Notes under the pieces: generated by a model | Seen by the model: only the letters and a program-made list of their open reading frames with translations | Database searches by the model: none | What the model was told of the DNA's origin: nothing | Part shown: positions 11,723 through 21,075 of the stretch, in pieces | How positions within the stretch are numbered: the first letter of the stretch is position 1 | How the letters are laid out: each line of letters begins with the position of its first letter | Assembly (NCBI RefSeq): GCF_032062135.1 | Contig: NC_092861.1 | Coordinates: 144,919,770-144,983,769 of the forward strand | Source: Pyxicephalus adspersus | Taxonomy: Eukaryota; Chordata; Amphibia; Anura; Pyxicephalidae | Direction: 5' to 3' | Length of the DNA: 64,000 bases | Program-made: the position numbers and the translations under genes

Positions 11723-12655
11723 CAACAATAATGCACAAAAGATCACTTAAGAGTAAGGGACTCATCATAACCAACTCAAAAGTAAAACCTAATTTAATCA
11801 GTAAAAAGAGGGAAAAAGGATAAATGAAACTTTTCTATATTTAAATAAATGTTTTAAAAATAGCACACCATGGGTTTATGTAAGCTGTTCTGTGGATAAC
11901 TGTTTTGAATGTCAGAATGTCAGACACATTATCCTCGATTCAATGTGTTTTTCCTTTTTATCATGTACAAGTAGGTATCTTAGTTTATATTTGAATCAGT
12001 TTGTATTTTAATATATATACAATATGTATTTGGACCCCTTATAAGTTGTTACAAACAGCGTGTCTTTGACAACCAGAGACAAATGCAGTTGCAGGACATG
12101 GCACTAGGTGTTATTCAACTATAAACTGAGACAATTTTTCTAGTGGCATTTTGAGGCTAAAACAAATCTTGGTTTATACGTGAGTAAACACGTGATGCTG
12201 TTGCCTTGACTCCTAAAAGCCAGCCTACACACCATATGTAGTGAAAGGGCTCTTGGCAGATGTAGGAACCGATAGGAACTGACTCCCCTGCAGATTCTCC
12301 TGCAAGAATTGAAAGCAACGTTGGTTGGGCTTTTAATGTAAAAAAGTCAACCCCAACAAAAAAGTAGGAGCACACGAGATCAACAAGTGTTTTCTACACT
12401 TGTTTAGAATGATATAATGATATAACAAGGGGAAATGTGCTTTGGAGTCATATCTATAGCAACTTTTCAACAATTATACCTGATGATCCTGTCTTTCATG
12501 TTTTTGCTCGGGAACATCTTGTTTTAGGGTGATGAGGCTTTGTCTTTGTTTCCCCATTGTACTCCTAAATTGTTACCCCACTACATTACCACATTCAACC
12601 CTAATGGGTAATATAAAAGGCCATTTTGACACGTTTTTAGCCGGCATTTTTTTAT
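11723..12655. other. No feature recognised
   Basis: AT-rich DNA with no repeat kinship or coding similarity that I can see. Confidence 0.45.
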
Positions 12656-12659
12656 GAAA

Positions 12660-12703
12660 GTTTTATATAGCACCACCATAATTTATGGTGCAGTACAATA
12701 GAC
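12660..12703 (-). repeat. SINE tail fragment
   Basis: TATATAGCACCACCATAATT and the following GTGCAGTACAATAGACAA resemble the tail of the adjacent SINE, so this is probably an older broken copy into or beside which the longer one inserted. Confidence 0.4.
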
Positions 12704-12723
12704 AATTACACACAAAGTGTGGG

Positions 12724-13044
12724 ATTATTATTACACAGTATTTATATAGCGCCATCATATTACGCAGCGCTATACATAGTCATGTCGCTAACTGTCCCTC
12801 AAAGGAGCTCACAATCTATTGTCCCTATCATAGTCATATGTCATTAAGTCTAAGGGAGTTAGTCAATTGTTAGGGAGAAGCCAATTAACCACACTGCATG
12901 TTTTTGGGAGGAAACCAGAGTACCCAGAGGAAACACACACAGACACAGGGAGAACTTGCTAACTCCATGCAGATAATGTCCTGGCTGGGGATTGAACCTG
13001 GGACCTAGCACTGCAAAGGCCAGAGTGCTAACCCCTGAGCCACC
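12724..13044 (-). mobile_element. tRNA-derived SINE, nearly full length
   Basis: On the minus strand it starts GGTGGCTCAGGGGTTAGCAC, which resembles a tRNA A box (TGGCTCAGGGGTTAG). It is followed by GGTTCAATCCC, matching an RNA polymerase III B box, at the expected short distance. The body contains GGAGTTAGCAAGTTCTCCCTG and TTTCCTCCCAAAAACATGCA, and the tail runs through GTGAGCTCCTTTGAGGGACA to GGCGCTATATAAATACTGTG and AATAATAAT. The same body and tail recur at 20.4 kb. SINEs of this type are known from frogs and fishes; the partner LINE supplying the tail is not identified here. Confidence 0.8.
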
Positions 13045-14735
13045 GGATCTGGAGATAATGTTGACTTGAAAAACTAAATTGTATGTAGAGATGAAATAAC
13101 ATGGCATATGGGGCAATTCTGCTTTTTTTCTATCTAGATTTATAAATGTATTTAATTAGATCTATGATACCAGAAGAAACATTTCAGGGCTCCTCTGTAC
13201 AGAGATTTCATGAGATTATAGCTCAGTGTCTGTGTTTGGCCGTCACACAGTCATTTCACTGCCAGCTCAAACATAACCAAAGACAAAGACCAACTGCAAC
13301 TAAAATGTGGAGTCTGTCGTGTGATCAAATAAACCAGAAAGGGTTGTAAAAAGGTTGAATTGCACACGTTAATGACTTTTGGAAAAGAAAAGGAAGGAAA
13401 TGTCCTCAGCAAGGAGCTGGTGCAAACTATTAAAGTCATTTGGATCAAACTAATTTTTCAGAACTGGCCTGAAGATACCTCGTGTGGATCTGGAACAACT
13501 AACACCACAATGTTTTTACTAGTGATAGGAAATGCTGGCCCATTCCACTTTGTCTAAGTGGAAATGGGTAAAAAGAAACACTGCAAAATACATTGTAGTC
13601 AAAAGGCAGTGTACAATGAGGGTGATTTTAAAGCTGATTTCTTGGAAAAGTAAATCCCCCCCTGTGGTGGTGATTGTGTGATGGATGAGTGGTGTACTCA
13701 CCACCCCTTCACCACCAGATTTATTTTCTGTATAAATTGTGGTGCCTGTAGATGGAGCTGATTGGGTGCCATTTGTCTCTTTTACCAAACTTTCAATCAT
13801 TACATTACCCATCATTTAATGGTAATGCACTTAGTGGTGTTTTAATTGGCATGTAAGGTGACCAATAATTTAATTGGGTCATGGACAGAACTGGTGTGGA
13901 GCAGACGGCTTAAAAAGACTTGTAGTCTATCAGCTCGAAAATGAAGAGGGGTTAAGGAAAAAGGGAAAGCTTATACAATGCATGGAAAATCTGACAAATT
14001 TAATATTACATTCATATTTAGGACAGGAGAGGATTTTTTACGGCTGGGCCAAAACTAGGGAAGGCTAAGTTCAGCTTTAAGTATCAATTTAGTAATGGCA
14101 GCCAAAACATTTTAGTTTTTAGTTTTGGATAGAGCTAAAACCTGTGTTCGATTAGGGTGATTCCCCTTCTCCCTATTCCATCCCAGGACCACAACAGGGA
14201 GTGAGAAAACATCTACACAATGTGAAAGAAACTCTTCTCTGGGACAGCTCTTGGGAAATCTTTTCTTTTTGATCTGGTCCAGAAATAGCTGGATTTTGGA
14301 TGGTCATCAACACAAAAAAGTGAGTAAATCTCTCCAACAGGGACACAGAACCCATCTCAATCTGGGCAAGGGTTTTTATTTTTCCCCACTTTATTCAAAA
14401 CGAGAGGTTTCGTTATACATGCAAGTTAAATTTGCATGACTTCACAATATTCCAATCAGGAATGCTCTGTTTTTGCTGAACCAGAAGGAAACCCAATATG
14501 GACTGATGGGCTCATCAATGGTAATGTGAAAGACTGCAACCTTGCACCTTTTTAAATTTTTACATTACTGCTCCCTGAGCATCAAACAAAAGGAAAGGCA
14601 GTGAAGGATAAGCTGTGAGGTGAGGATTCTAAGACAACCTGTCAACGAACTGTCATGGTTGCCAATAATAAAACGTCACATTGGCAGTTATGGTTAAAAT
14701 AAAAATCAGATTGCAAAATTATTTTAAGCTCTAAA
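13045..14735. other. No feature recognised
   Basis: Open frames around 13146-13815 on both strands have no recognisable motif. No repeat family member was identified. Confidence 0.45.
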
Positions 14736-14739
14736 TAGA

Positions 14740-15065
14740 GTATGAAAGCGTTCAGAAAACCCCTGACAGGTTTAAATTGCTTCCCGTGTCCCCACTGGGG
14801 ATATTCACCCCTCCATTCATTCTTGTGATCATTGCCATAAAAATGGGGGTGATCATATATATTTATACAGTTGCCTGCACTGCAGAAATAGAGAGTGACA
14901 TTCCCGACTGGAGCTCCAGTTTGCCTCTTTTTGGAGGAATTTCCTATTGTGTTTCCAGGACAGGAAAAGAAATGAAGTCTCCCAATAGGATAACTATTGG
15001 AAAAAACATAGGGGTTTTAACCCCTATATCAACAGTACCCATCGTCATGACCTACTATATGGCTA
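14740..15065. repeat. Probable old interspersed repeat
   Basis: Mixed-composition block containing TCCCCACTGGGGATATTCAC, TTTGGAGGAATTTCCTATTG and CAGGACAGGAAAAGAAATGA. I recognise this texture from common frog repeats, but the window has no second copy and I cannot define its ends. Confidence 0.3.
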
Positions 15066-15287
15066 TCTGTATATTGACATGATTCCAGAGCATTCAGTTT
15101 AGGTGAGTAGAGTACTTTATCAGTTTTCAATCAGTTTTCAGGGTAGAGTACTTTAAAATGCTTACAGTACATAAATGAATTTGCTCTTCCAATATTGTGG
15201 TAACAGTTTGGGGAAGGTCCTTTCCTATTCCATCATAACGGTGTCCCTGTGCACTAAGCCAGCTCCATACTTACATATCAAACCATA

Positions 15288-15458
15288 GGGCCTGATTTAT
15301 CAAAGTTCCCCAAGACTGGAGAAGATAGACTATCATGTGAGAACCTGGGTGATCCACAAAATATTTTAGAAAATCCAATTTAAGTTTGCTGGATCACTTA
15401 GGTTCCCCTGTGATAGTCTATCTTCTTTAGTCTTGGAGAACTTTAAAAATCAAACCCA
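15288..15458. mobile_element. Palindromic MITE, family P, second subfamily
   Basis: The left end GGGCCTGATTTATCAAAGTT pairs with AACTTTAAAAATCAAACCCA. Arms carry the second subfamily signature AAGACTGGAGAAGATAGACT / AGTCTATCTTCTTTAGTCTT. It is shorter (171 bp) than the 220-bp copies because part of the centre is missing. Confidence 0.82.
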
Positions 15459-15465
15459 TTGTATG

Positions 15466-15740
15466 ATTAGTTCGGTGTGGAGGAACTTGAGTGGCCTGCA
15501 CAAAACCCTGACTGAACACCCTTGGGGTAAATTGGAACTCTGTAGGACCAGACTTCTTCTCCAACTTCAGTACCTGTCCTCACAAATGCTCTTTTGGGCT
15601 TAAAAAATGGTTGAAAAGTGGCCAAAAATTCCAACAGACAAATTGCAATATCTTGCAAAAAGCTTCCTAGCGGAGAGGGGCAACTCCATATTAATACTCA
15701 TAGTTTTGGAATGGGATGTCCAAAAACCCCATATAGACAA
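15466..15740 (+). pseudogene. Tc1/mariner-type transposase relic, C-terminal part
   Basis: The plus strand preserves, with frameshifts, the end of a Tc1-like transposase. It encodes remnants corresponding to the usual 'GVEEL.WP..NPDLNPIEHLW.ELE' region (GTGTGGAGGAACTTGAGTGG, then CCTGACTGAACACCCTTGGG), a T-S-V-x-D-L-T-N-A-L region (TACCTGTCCTCACAAATGCT), a K-I-P-T-D-K-L-Q block, and the CCAACTCCATATTAAT...GAATGGGATGTC 3' flank. The catalytic part N-terminal to this is absent. Full proteins of this family are about 340 residues; only about the last quarter is recognisable here. It directly abuts the palindromic MITE at 15288-15458. Confidence 0.7.
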
Positions 15741-16057
15741 AATTTCCATAATAAACTAAATACACATTGACATTGTATCAATTTTTAACTAAACTTGTTT
15801 CCTTTAAAGAAAACACAACAAAAATGTTATTTTAAACAGGAAAAAAATCCCAACGCCCACAAGTCTTCAAAACCAATTAAACGTCTGTTTATTATTATTC
15901 ATACGCCCCTTGTCCAGATGAAAGTTGAAAAGTTAAATCAAAAAGCAAATATGTGTCTTAATTTTGCTGCTTAAATGATGTATCTTTGAACACACTTCAA
16001 TGCAGAGGGAGCCTGGCTCTCGATAATCAGCCAGGACATTCCTCCGTTGGGCTGAGC

Positions 16058-16175
16058 TGTGAAGCTATATTTAAATTTAGTCTTGATCTCATTTCCTTTC
16101 CGAGATTGTTCTAGAAATAAAACTTAGGAGCCCTATTTTAAGGGAATATCCTAAATGTCTTCTATTTTCATATAC
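16058..16175 (+). repeat. Duplicated segment, copy 1
   Basis: About 110 bp resembling 18165-18277 in the same orientation. Shared blocks are GATCTCATTTCCTTTCC, GAGATTGTTCTAG / TAGATTGTTCTAG and a CCTAAAT/TCTAAAT..TTCTATTTT end. It may be part of an interspersed repeat or a local duplication. Confidence 0.65.
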
Positions 16176-16975
16176 CATTTTACTGTAATAATCACTTTGT
16201 GTGGATGGTGCTTGTCCGTTAAGGTGGGACTCCAGGAACTAAAATCAATGGAATTTAGATGATGTTAACATACCATTGCTAAACCCAGTTATTGGAGTTT
16301 TATATAGTCCATTGAGGACAGATTTTGAGAGTTTTTTTGGGTGGCAGTGAAGCCTTCCATCATATGAGTGAAAATGTAGTCCCCCCAAAAAGAATTACAA
16401 ACTCTTATTAAATAGCCATATTCAAGTTCGAACATTGCAAAGGCAAGTTCTTCTTTTTGGGGCCCAATAGTTCAGAAGGACCCCTTGCATCCTAATGGTG
16501 GCCCTGCCTGAAAGCAATAAAACAAGAGGGTCAGCATGAAAACCAGACCAGACCTTGAAACCAGACTTGGATAGCTTTTACTGTGGTACTGCATGTTGGC
16601 AGCCCTAAAGTATCAGCCTTAACTTTATCAAGTTGGATACAAGATTTATTGCTCTGGTAAAGCAGTAAAAGGCAGACAGACTAAGATTTACCATTATACT
16701 TGAAATTAAGTCAGTGTATATATTTTTTATTATGGGAAGGTAAAGGAGGTCAACCTATACATGTGAGGCAATGCTCTGCATTGCCATGGCGCCCTTCCCC
16801 TTGGTCTCTGATTTAATTGCCATGAGCTTCCTATGTAGATGGTGTTCAGCTGTTTCACAGAAGTAGCTGGGGCATTCACTGAGAGCTGAGAGTTGCACCA
16901 TGTAGGTAGATTTTTAAAATAACCCCTGTATCACATTAAAATGACATGGTATTGAGAAGAAATAAAATATTATCG
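16176..16975. other. No feature recognised
   Basis: AT-rich DNA, no repeat kinship or coding similarity seen. Confidence 0.45.
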
Positions 16976-16983
16976 CTAGTTAA

Positions 16984-17465
16984 AGTTTACCTAAACTCAG
17001 AATTTTTACTTTACATAAATGAGTAGACAACCCTTTTTTTTCAAGTAAACATTTTGTTTGTGTTTTTTTAAGGTGCAACACCCTCTTTTTTAAAAAAAAA
17101 AAATACCTACGTCACGCATCCTGGGAGGCTCCTGGCTGCTCCTTTTGCCCATGCCCAAGAATCTGGGGCATGGGCAAAAGGAGCCCTTTCATTAATATGG
17201 AACAAAATTGGCGATCTTACAATATAGCAAATATTTTCCCAAACTCGCGCCTGTGCAGTGTGAGATCAGGTGAAACAGGAAGAAAAAAGCAGAAGAAGAG
17301 GGGGAAGATGGCGGCCCCTGTCACCCTCTCTGCGTCGGGCCGAAGACAGATACCAGGATGACGCGGGACATAACAGAAGAAACTTTCCGACGGATAGATT
17401 GATCGGTGGGATTGAAAGTTAGTGTGATTTTATTGTTTTGGGTTAGTTTTCGGTTTACTTCCGCT
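16984..17465. mobile_element. TTAA-flanked non-autonomous element, family T, with hairpin
   Basis: Flanked by TTAA at 16980-16983 and 17466-17469. The ends AGTTTACCTAAACTCAG and the complement AGCGGAAGTAAACCGAAAAC are diverged inverted repeats. The body contains TTTACTTTACATAAATGAGT, GTAGACAACCC, ACCTACGTCACGCATCCTGG and GGGAGGCTCCTGGCTGCTCC, shared with copies at 20.7, 35.4 and 49.6 kb. A 19-bp perfect hairpin lies at 17138-17184. TTAA targets are typical of piggyBac and Kolobok/T2 elements; the frog T2-type end 'TTAAAGG' favours Kolobok, but no transposase is present to decide. Confidence 0.72.
17138..17184. repeat. Perfect 19-bp hairpin
   Basis: GCTCCTTTTGCCCATGCCC (17138-17156) is exactly complementary to GGGCATGGGCAAAAGGAGC (17166-17184), with a 9-base loop. 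It sits in the middle of the TTAA-flanked element. Confidence 0.92.
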
Positions 17466-17633
17466 TTAAGGATTAATTCAGTGCCATACTACTGAGGTCA
17501 CTTTTTTTTTCCTACACTTTCTTTTTTTTTTTGTGGAACCACAGCCTAAGTTTTTTGATGCTGGAAACAAAATAAAGGGGCCATTTTGAAAATTGGTATA
17601 TTTTAGAGACACTAGCTGCCTGTACAAACACTT

Positions 17634-17648
17634 CCCCCCCCCCCCCCC
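17634..17648. repeat. Poly-C run, 15 bases
   Basis: Uninterrupted C homopolymer. Length is prone to sequencing error. Confidence 0.9.
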
Positions 17649-17649
17649 T

Positions 17650-18160
17650 TTCATTAACTATTGAGGCTACCAATCCCAGTGGATGGCACATGCAAAGCTT
17701 TCATTTTGAATGGACGACCAACGAACCCTAACCTGACTCAGCCTCCACATGCCCCTTTTCGTGGAATGGCAACAGATGGTTCTATGCTATGCTATGGCAA
17801 CATTGGAAAAAATGCATTGGGATGGCATTTTAAAAGAGTGTCATCACAACACCATAGCAAGTCTATGCTGTTTATTATCACAACATGAAGATGGGATCCC
17901 GGTCTAAAGACCTTGCAACAGCATTTAATTTTAGGACAGTATTTCCAGGATAAAGATCACATAGGGTTTGACACAAGTGGGTCTATTTATTGAGCACTGA
18001 AAAATTCTCTGGTGGTGAATCAATTACTGCCATTGAAACCCGTGGACCTGGGACATTCTCCACCAGAAAATGTTTCAGATAATTTTGGATCTACTGATTT
18101 AAAAATAGACTCCAATAGTTCCATCTTTAGTGAAAGCCTGTATATCTAAAAAGATTGTGA
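17650..18160. other. No feature recognised
   Basis: No gene or repeat family identified; a short frame at 17661-17888 has no motif. Confidence 0.45.
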
Positions 18161-18164
18161 GGAA

Positions 18165-18277
18165 GTTATATTTGTATTTAGTCATGATCTCATTTCCTTT
18201 CCTAGATTGTTCTAGGAATAAAGTTAGGCATCAGAACCATATTTTAATGGAAAATTCTAAATATATTCTATTTTGAA
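18165..18277 (+). repeat. Duplicated segment, copy 2
   Basis: Same-orientation partner of 16058-16175, sharing TAGTC.TGATCTCATTTCCTTTCC and the following ATTGTTCTAG blocks. See that entry. Confidence 0.65.
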
Positions 18278-18389
18278 AAAAGTAAACTTACCCTTAAATA
18301 GGTGACTACAACAAACAAACCAAGATATCAGGGAAGATGCTCTGTTTTTTTTTGTATCTATGAATTGTATTTAATTAGGTAGACCTAGG

Positions 18390-18735
18390 AGATGGGGTTA
18401 ATAAGGTGATAACACATGATACTACCTTATAAACGCCCTTTTAACTGTATTGATAGACTTTATTATTTTTTAAATGGTATAACTGATTTGCCCCCTATGA
18501 ATACTAAACAAAGATAATGGACTCTACAATGCTTGTGTTTGGTTTGGAGGACCAACATTGTCTTGTATTTCCCCCAACAAAGATCTTTCAATGTAAGTAA
18601 TATGTTTTTATGATAACACACCAACACATGATACGATCTTATTGACAGTATGCTAAAACTCTATTCTGTTTTTAAGTGTTACAGTTCATTTGCCCCCTTT
18701 GAATACCATATATGTGGGCTCATCCCCTACTTTTA
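18390..18735 (+). repeat. Diverged tandem duplication, about 225-bp period
   Basis: GATAACACATGATACTACCTTAT (from about 18400) and the later TTTGCCCCCTATGAATAC recur as CACCAACACATGATACGATCTTAT (from about 18619) and TTTGCCCCCTTTGAATAC. Two units are seen, with a third partial ACATGATAC at 18742. Together with 19070-19140 this is probably one old interspersed repeat. Confidence 0.6.
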
Positions 18736-19067
18736 ATCTGCACATGATACGTGAGTACCTTTAAAACTTCTCCTAAATAACAAACAATACCCCCTACCTA
18801 TATGTTATACAACCCAGTGTAGAACTATTTTCTAAGATCTTTATGGAAATATCAATTATGACCACAGTTTCCTTTTCCTTATTCATTACGTTTTATACAT
18901 GATACATAAATATATAATAATGTGATGTATAGCATACTATATTGTCTAATTATGTGCATATTATCACTATTTTGATTACTATTATTCATCACTGTACTTC
19001 TGTTATTCTCTTTACTATGTACAAGTATATGTTTTTCTGAACATACCATGATCGCTATAGTCCAAGA

Positions 19068-19140
19068 ACACCCCTGAAGAAGCCTGCTAGGCGAAACGCT
19101 TCGGGTTAATGATACCAGAACGGTTAACTGGACAATAAAC
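19068..19140 (+). repeat. Repeat carrying the GAAGAAGC / GCGAAACGC module
   Basis: CCTGAAGAAGCCTGCTAGGC is followed by GAAACGCTTCGGGTTAATG and an AATAAACGTTAAATG end. The module recurs in both arms of the fold-back element at 2.7-3.3 kb and on the minus strand at 43.2 kb. It is characteristic of frog interspersed repeats in my memory; the family name is not certain. Confidence 0.55.
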
Positions 19141-20065
19141 GTTAAATGTTAGTAGTAAGCTTTCTAATGTTATATCTCAATTCTGTGCTGTTATAACAGA
19201 TATGGAAGATATCAAACATGATTTTTCTTTAATTAGTTATGAATTAAATGTTTTATAACACATAATTAATTTACTAGTCACAGAACCCCATCTTAGAATT
19301 CCGACCTGGACTTCTTTGGATTTCCTGAATGTCCCAACCAGAATTGTTCCAACTTTTTTATTCTGGTCACCTCTATTGGAGACTTCAAGTGGTCACACTG
19401 ACATGAATTGTGCATATGTGGTACAATGACCGGATCCCTTAACATGCTTTTCTGCATTATTTATTGCAAAACTAAACAGAAAAAAGTATGTCACCGAGAA
19501 GTAGAGCTTTTGGGCAGAAGAGACATGCAAAGTACCCATTTTAGAGGCCTGAAACACCCCTGCTGAGTCAGACCTACAATTCTCTATTCAGTAAACAATT
19601 ATCGTCTGGATTTATTGGATTGAGCATGGGGTTTGTCAGGCCTCTGCAGAGAGACCACTTCTTCCACATATAGAGCAAGTGTCCTACTCTGCAGCACTCT
19701 GATGGGGGGGCCAGGCTTGAAAAAAAAAAAGTAAAACTTTGCAAACTTTTTGTTTTAATGAACAAAGATTATATTTAGCAGATTTAAAGGCTCATTTGGG
19801 TTTTAAGTATATAAAGAATTAAGTTTCGATGTATATATCATTTTTTTTTACTCAGGAGCTAGGCACTGCCATAAAGGATCTTGTTTTGCAGAACTTTGGC
19901 AAAGCGTCAAGGATTTTGTTTCTTGAGTTTTAAGAAATTTTCATCACTTTTTCCTTCTTGCATAAAAATACAACCTTAACTACTTTAGCAGAGGCACTCT
20001 CAGGTTTGAAAAATAATTGTGCTTGGTGCCAGTGTCTGCAATTGAAATTACCATCAATTCAGTTT
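19141..20065. other. No feature recognised
   Basis: AT-rich DNA with no coding similarity or repeat relationship that I can identify. Confidence 0.45.
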
Positions 20066-20069
20066 CAGT

Positions 20070-20345
20070 TCAGAATCTCACGAAGAAGATCCGCTTTCAC
20101 AAGAAATTCACCTTCTACCGCTAGCGCCCCGAGCTTCGGCTGTGATATTTGAGTCTCGTTTTCCTGTGGCTACAGTCGGGCCGAGCCTCGCAGACACAAA
20201 TCATTATCCAAGCCGAGAGAGTGGAGGAAAGGGATGCATTACTGAAACTCTGGTGCAATTGTAATTTCTCAGCATTCATCATGAGGTATCCGCTAGCAGA
20301 GTAGAAGGATGTTTTTATTGTAAGCTCCATGTTAGAGTTTAAGGG
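20070..20345. other. Candidate conserved non-coding stretch (weak)
   Basis: It has higher GC than its flanks, and is non-repetitive within the window. It contains CTAGCGCCCCGAGCTTCGGC, CCGAGCCTCGCAGACACAAA and GTGCAATTGTAATTTCTCAG. Overlapping open frames on both strands (19958-20152 plus, 20121-20351 minus) lack any domain, so coding is not favoured. Confidence 0.25.
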
Positions 20346-20403
20346 GCGCACCAGGGTACTTTATTCGAACATTTTTAGTATATACTATATAAATTTTATT
20401 TAG

Positions 20404-20714
20404 TTATTACTACACAGTAGTTATATAGCACCAACATATTACACAGCACTGTACAAAGTCCATAGTCATGTCATTAGCTGTCCCTCAAACGGGCTCAGAA
20501 TTCAATGTCCCTACCTTGGTCATAAGTCTTTTATATAGTCTAATTTCCTTTTTTGGGGGAAGCCAACGAACCTAACTGCGTGTTTTTGGGATGTGGGAAG
20601 AAACCCACGCCAACACGGGGAGAACCTGCAAACTCTATGTAGATAATGCCCTGACCAAGATTCAAATTTAGGGCCCAGTGCTGCAAAGGGCAGAGTGCTA
20701 ACCTCTGAGCCACC
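20404..20714 (-). mobile_element. tRNA-derived SINE, nearly full length
   Basis: Second copy of the SINE at 12.7 kb. On the minus strand it starts GGTGGCTCAGAGGTTAGCAC (A-box-like). The B-box-like part is degraded to TTTGAATCTTG. The body has GTTTGCAGGTTCTCCCCGTG and the tail has TATGTTGGTGCTATATAACT. Differences from the 12.7-kb copy are scattered, so the two are separate old insertions and not one recent duplication. Confidence 0.78.
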
Positions 20715-20739
20715 AGACACTTACTAAAGTGTCATTTAA

Positions 20740-21075
20740 AGTGAAACTAAAGTCAAAATAAAAAAAAACACACCTTTATTACCGCAGAACCGTCAATCCA
20801 TCTGGAAATTTCTTCGATTGGGTCCCGCATTGTCCCAATCGGGTCACCTAAATGGGGAAAAAAAGATAGCTAATCTCACCACGCATGAGTGAGATCTGTA
20901 ATTTATTCTCTCATTAAAGAAAGGGCTCCTTTCTTTAGAGCAGCCAAGAGCCTCCTGGGACGCGTGACGTAGGTATCCTGGGAGGCTCTGTGCTCCCATT
21001 CAGTGACCAAGTCTTAAAGGGGCTGTGCTGTACCCCTTTTTTTCTTTTTTAAAAAGGATGTTGCACTTAAAAAAA
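20740..21075. mobile_element. TTAA-flanked element, family T
   Basis: It begins at TTAA (20736-20739) with AGTGAAACTAAAGTCAAAAT and carries the family body: GGTCCCGCATTGTCCCAATC, CACCACGCATGAGTGAGATC, GCCTCCTGGGACGCGTGACG, GGTATCCTGGGAGGCTC. The hairpin seen at 17.1 kb is replaced by a different short palindrome here, AAAGAAAGGGCTCCTTTCTTT-like, at 20928-20948. The right end near TTGCACTTAA (about 21070) is uncertain. Confidence 0.6.

Noticed and set aside
13021..13044. tRNA gene on the minus strand
   Set aside because: A- and B-box-like words are present but no cloverleaf can be formed, and the SINE body and tail follow directly; it is a SINE head.
17138..17184. microRNA precursor
   Set aside because: The stem is only 19 bp, perfect and within a repeated TTAA-flanked element; microRNA hairpins have longer imperfect stems, and relatives have a different sequence here.
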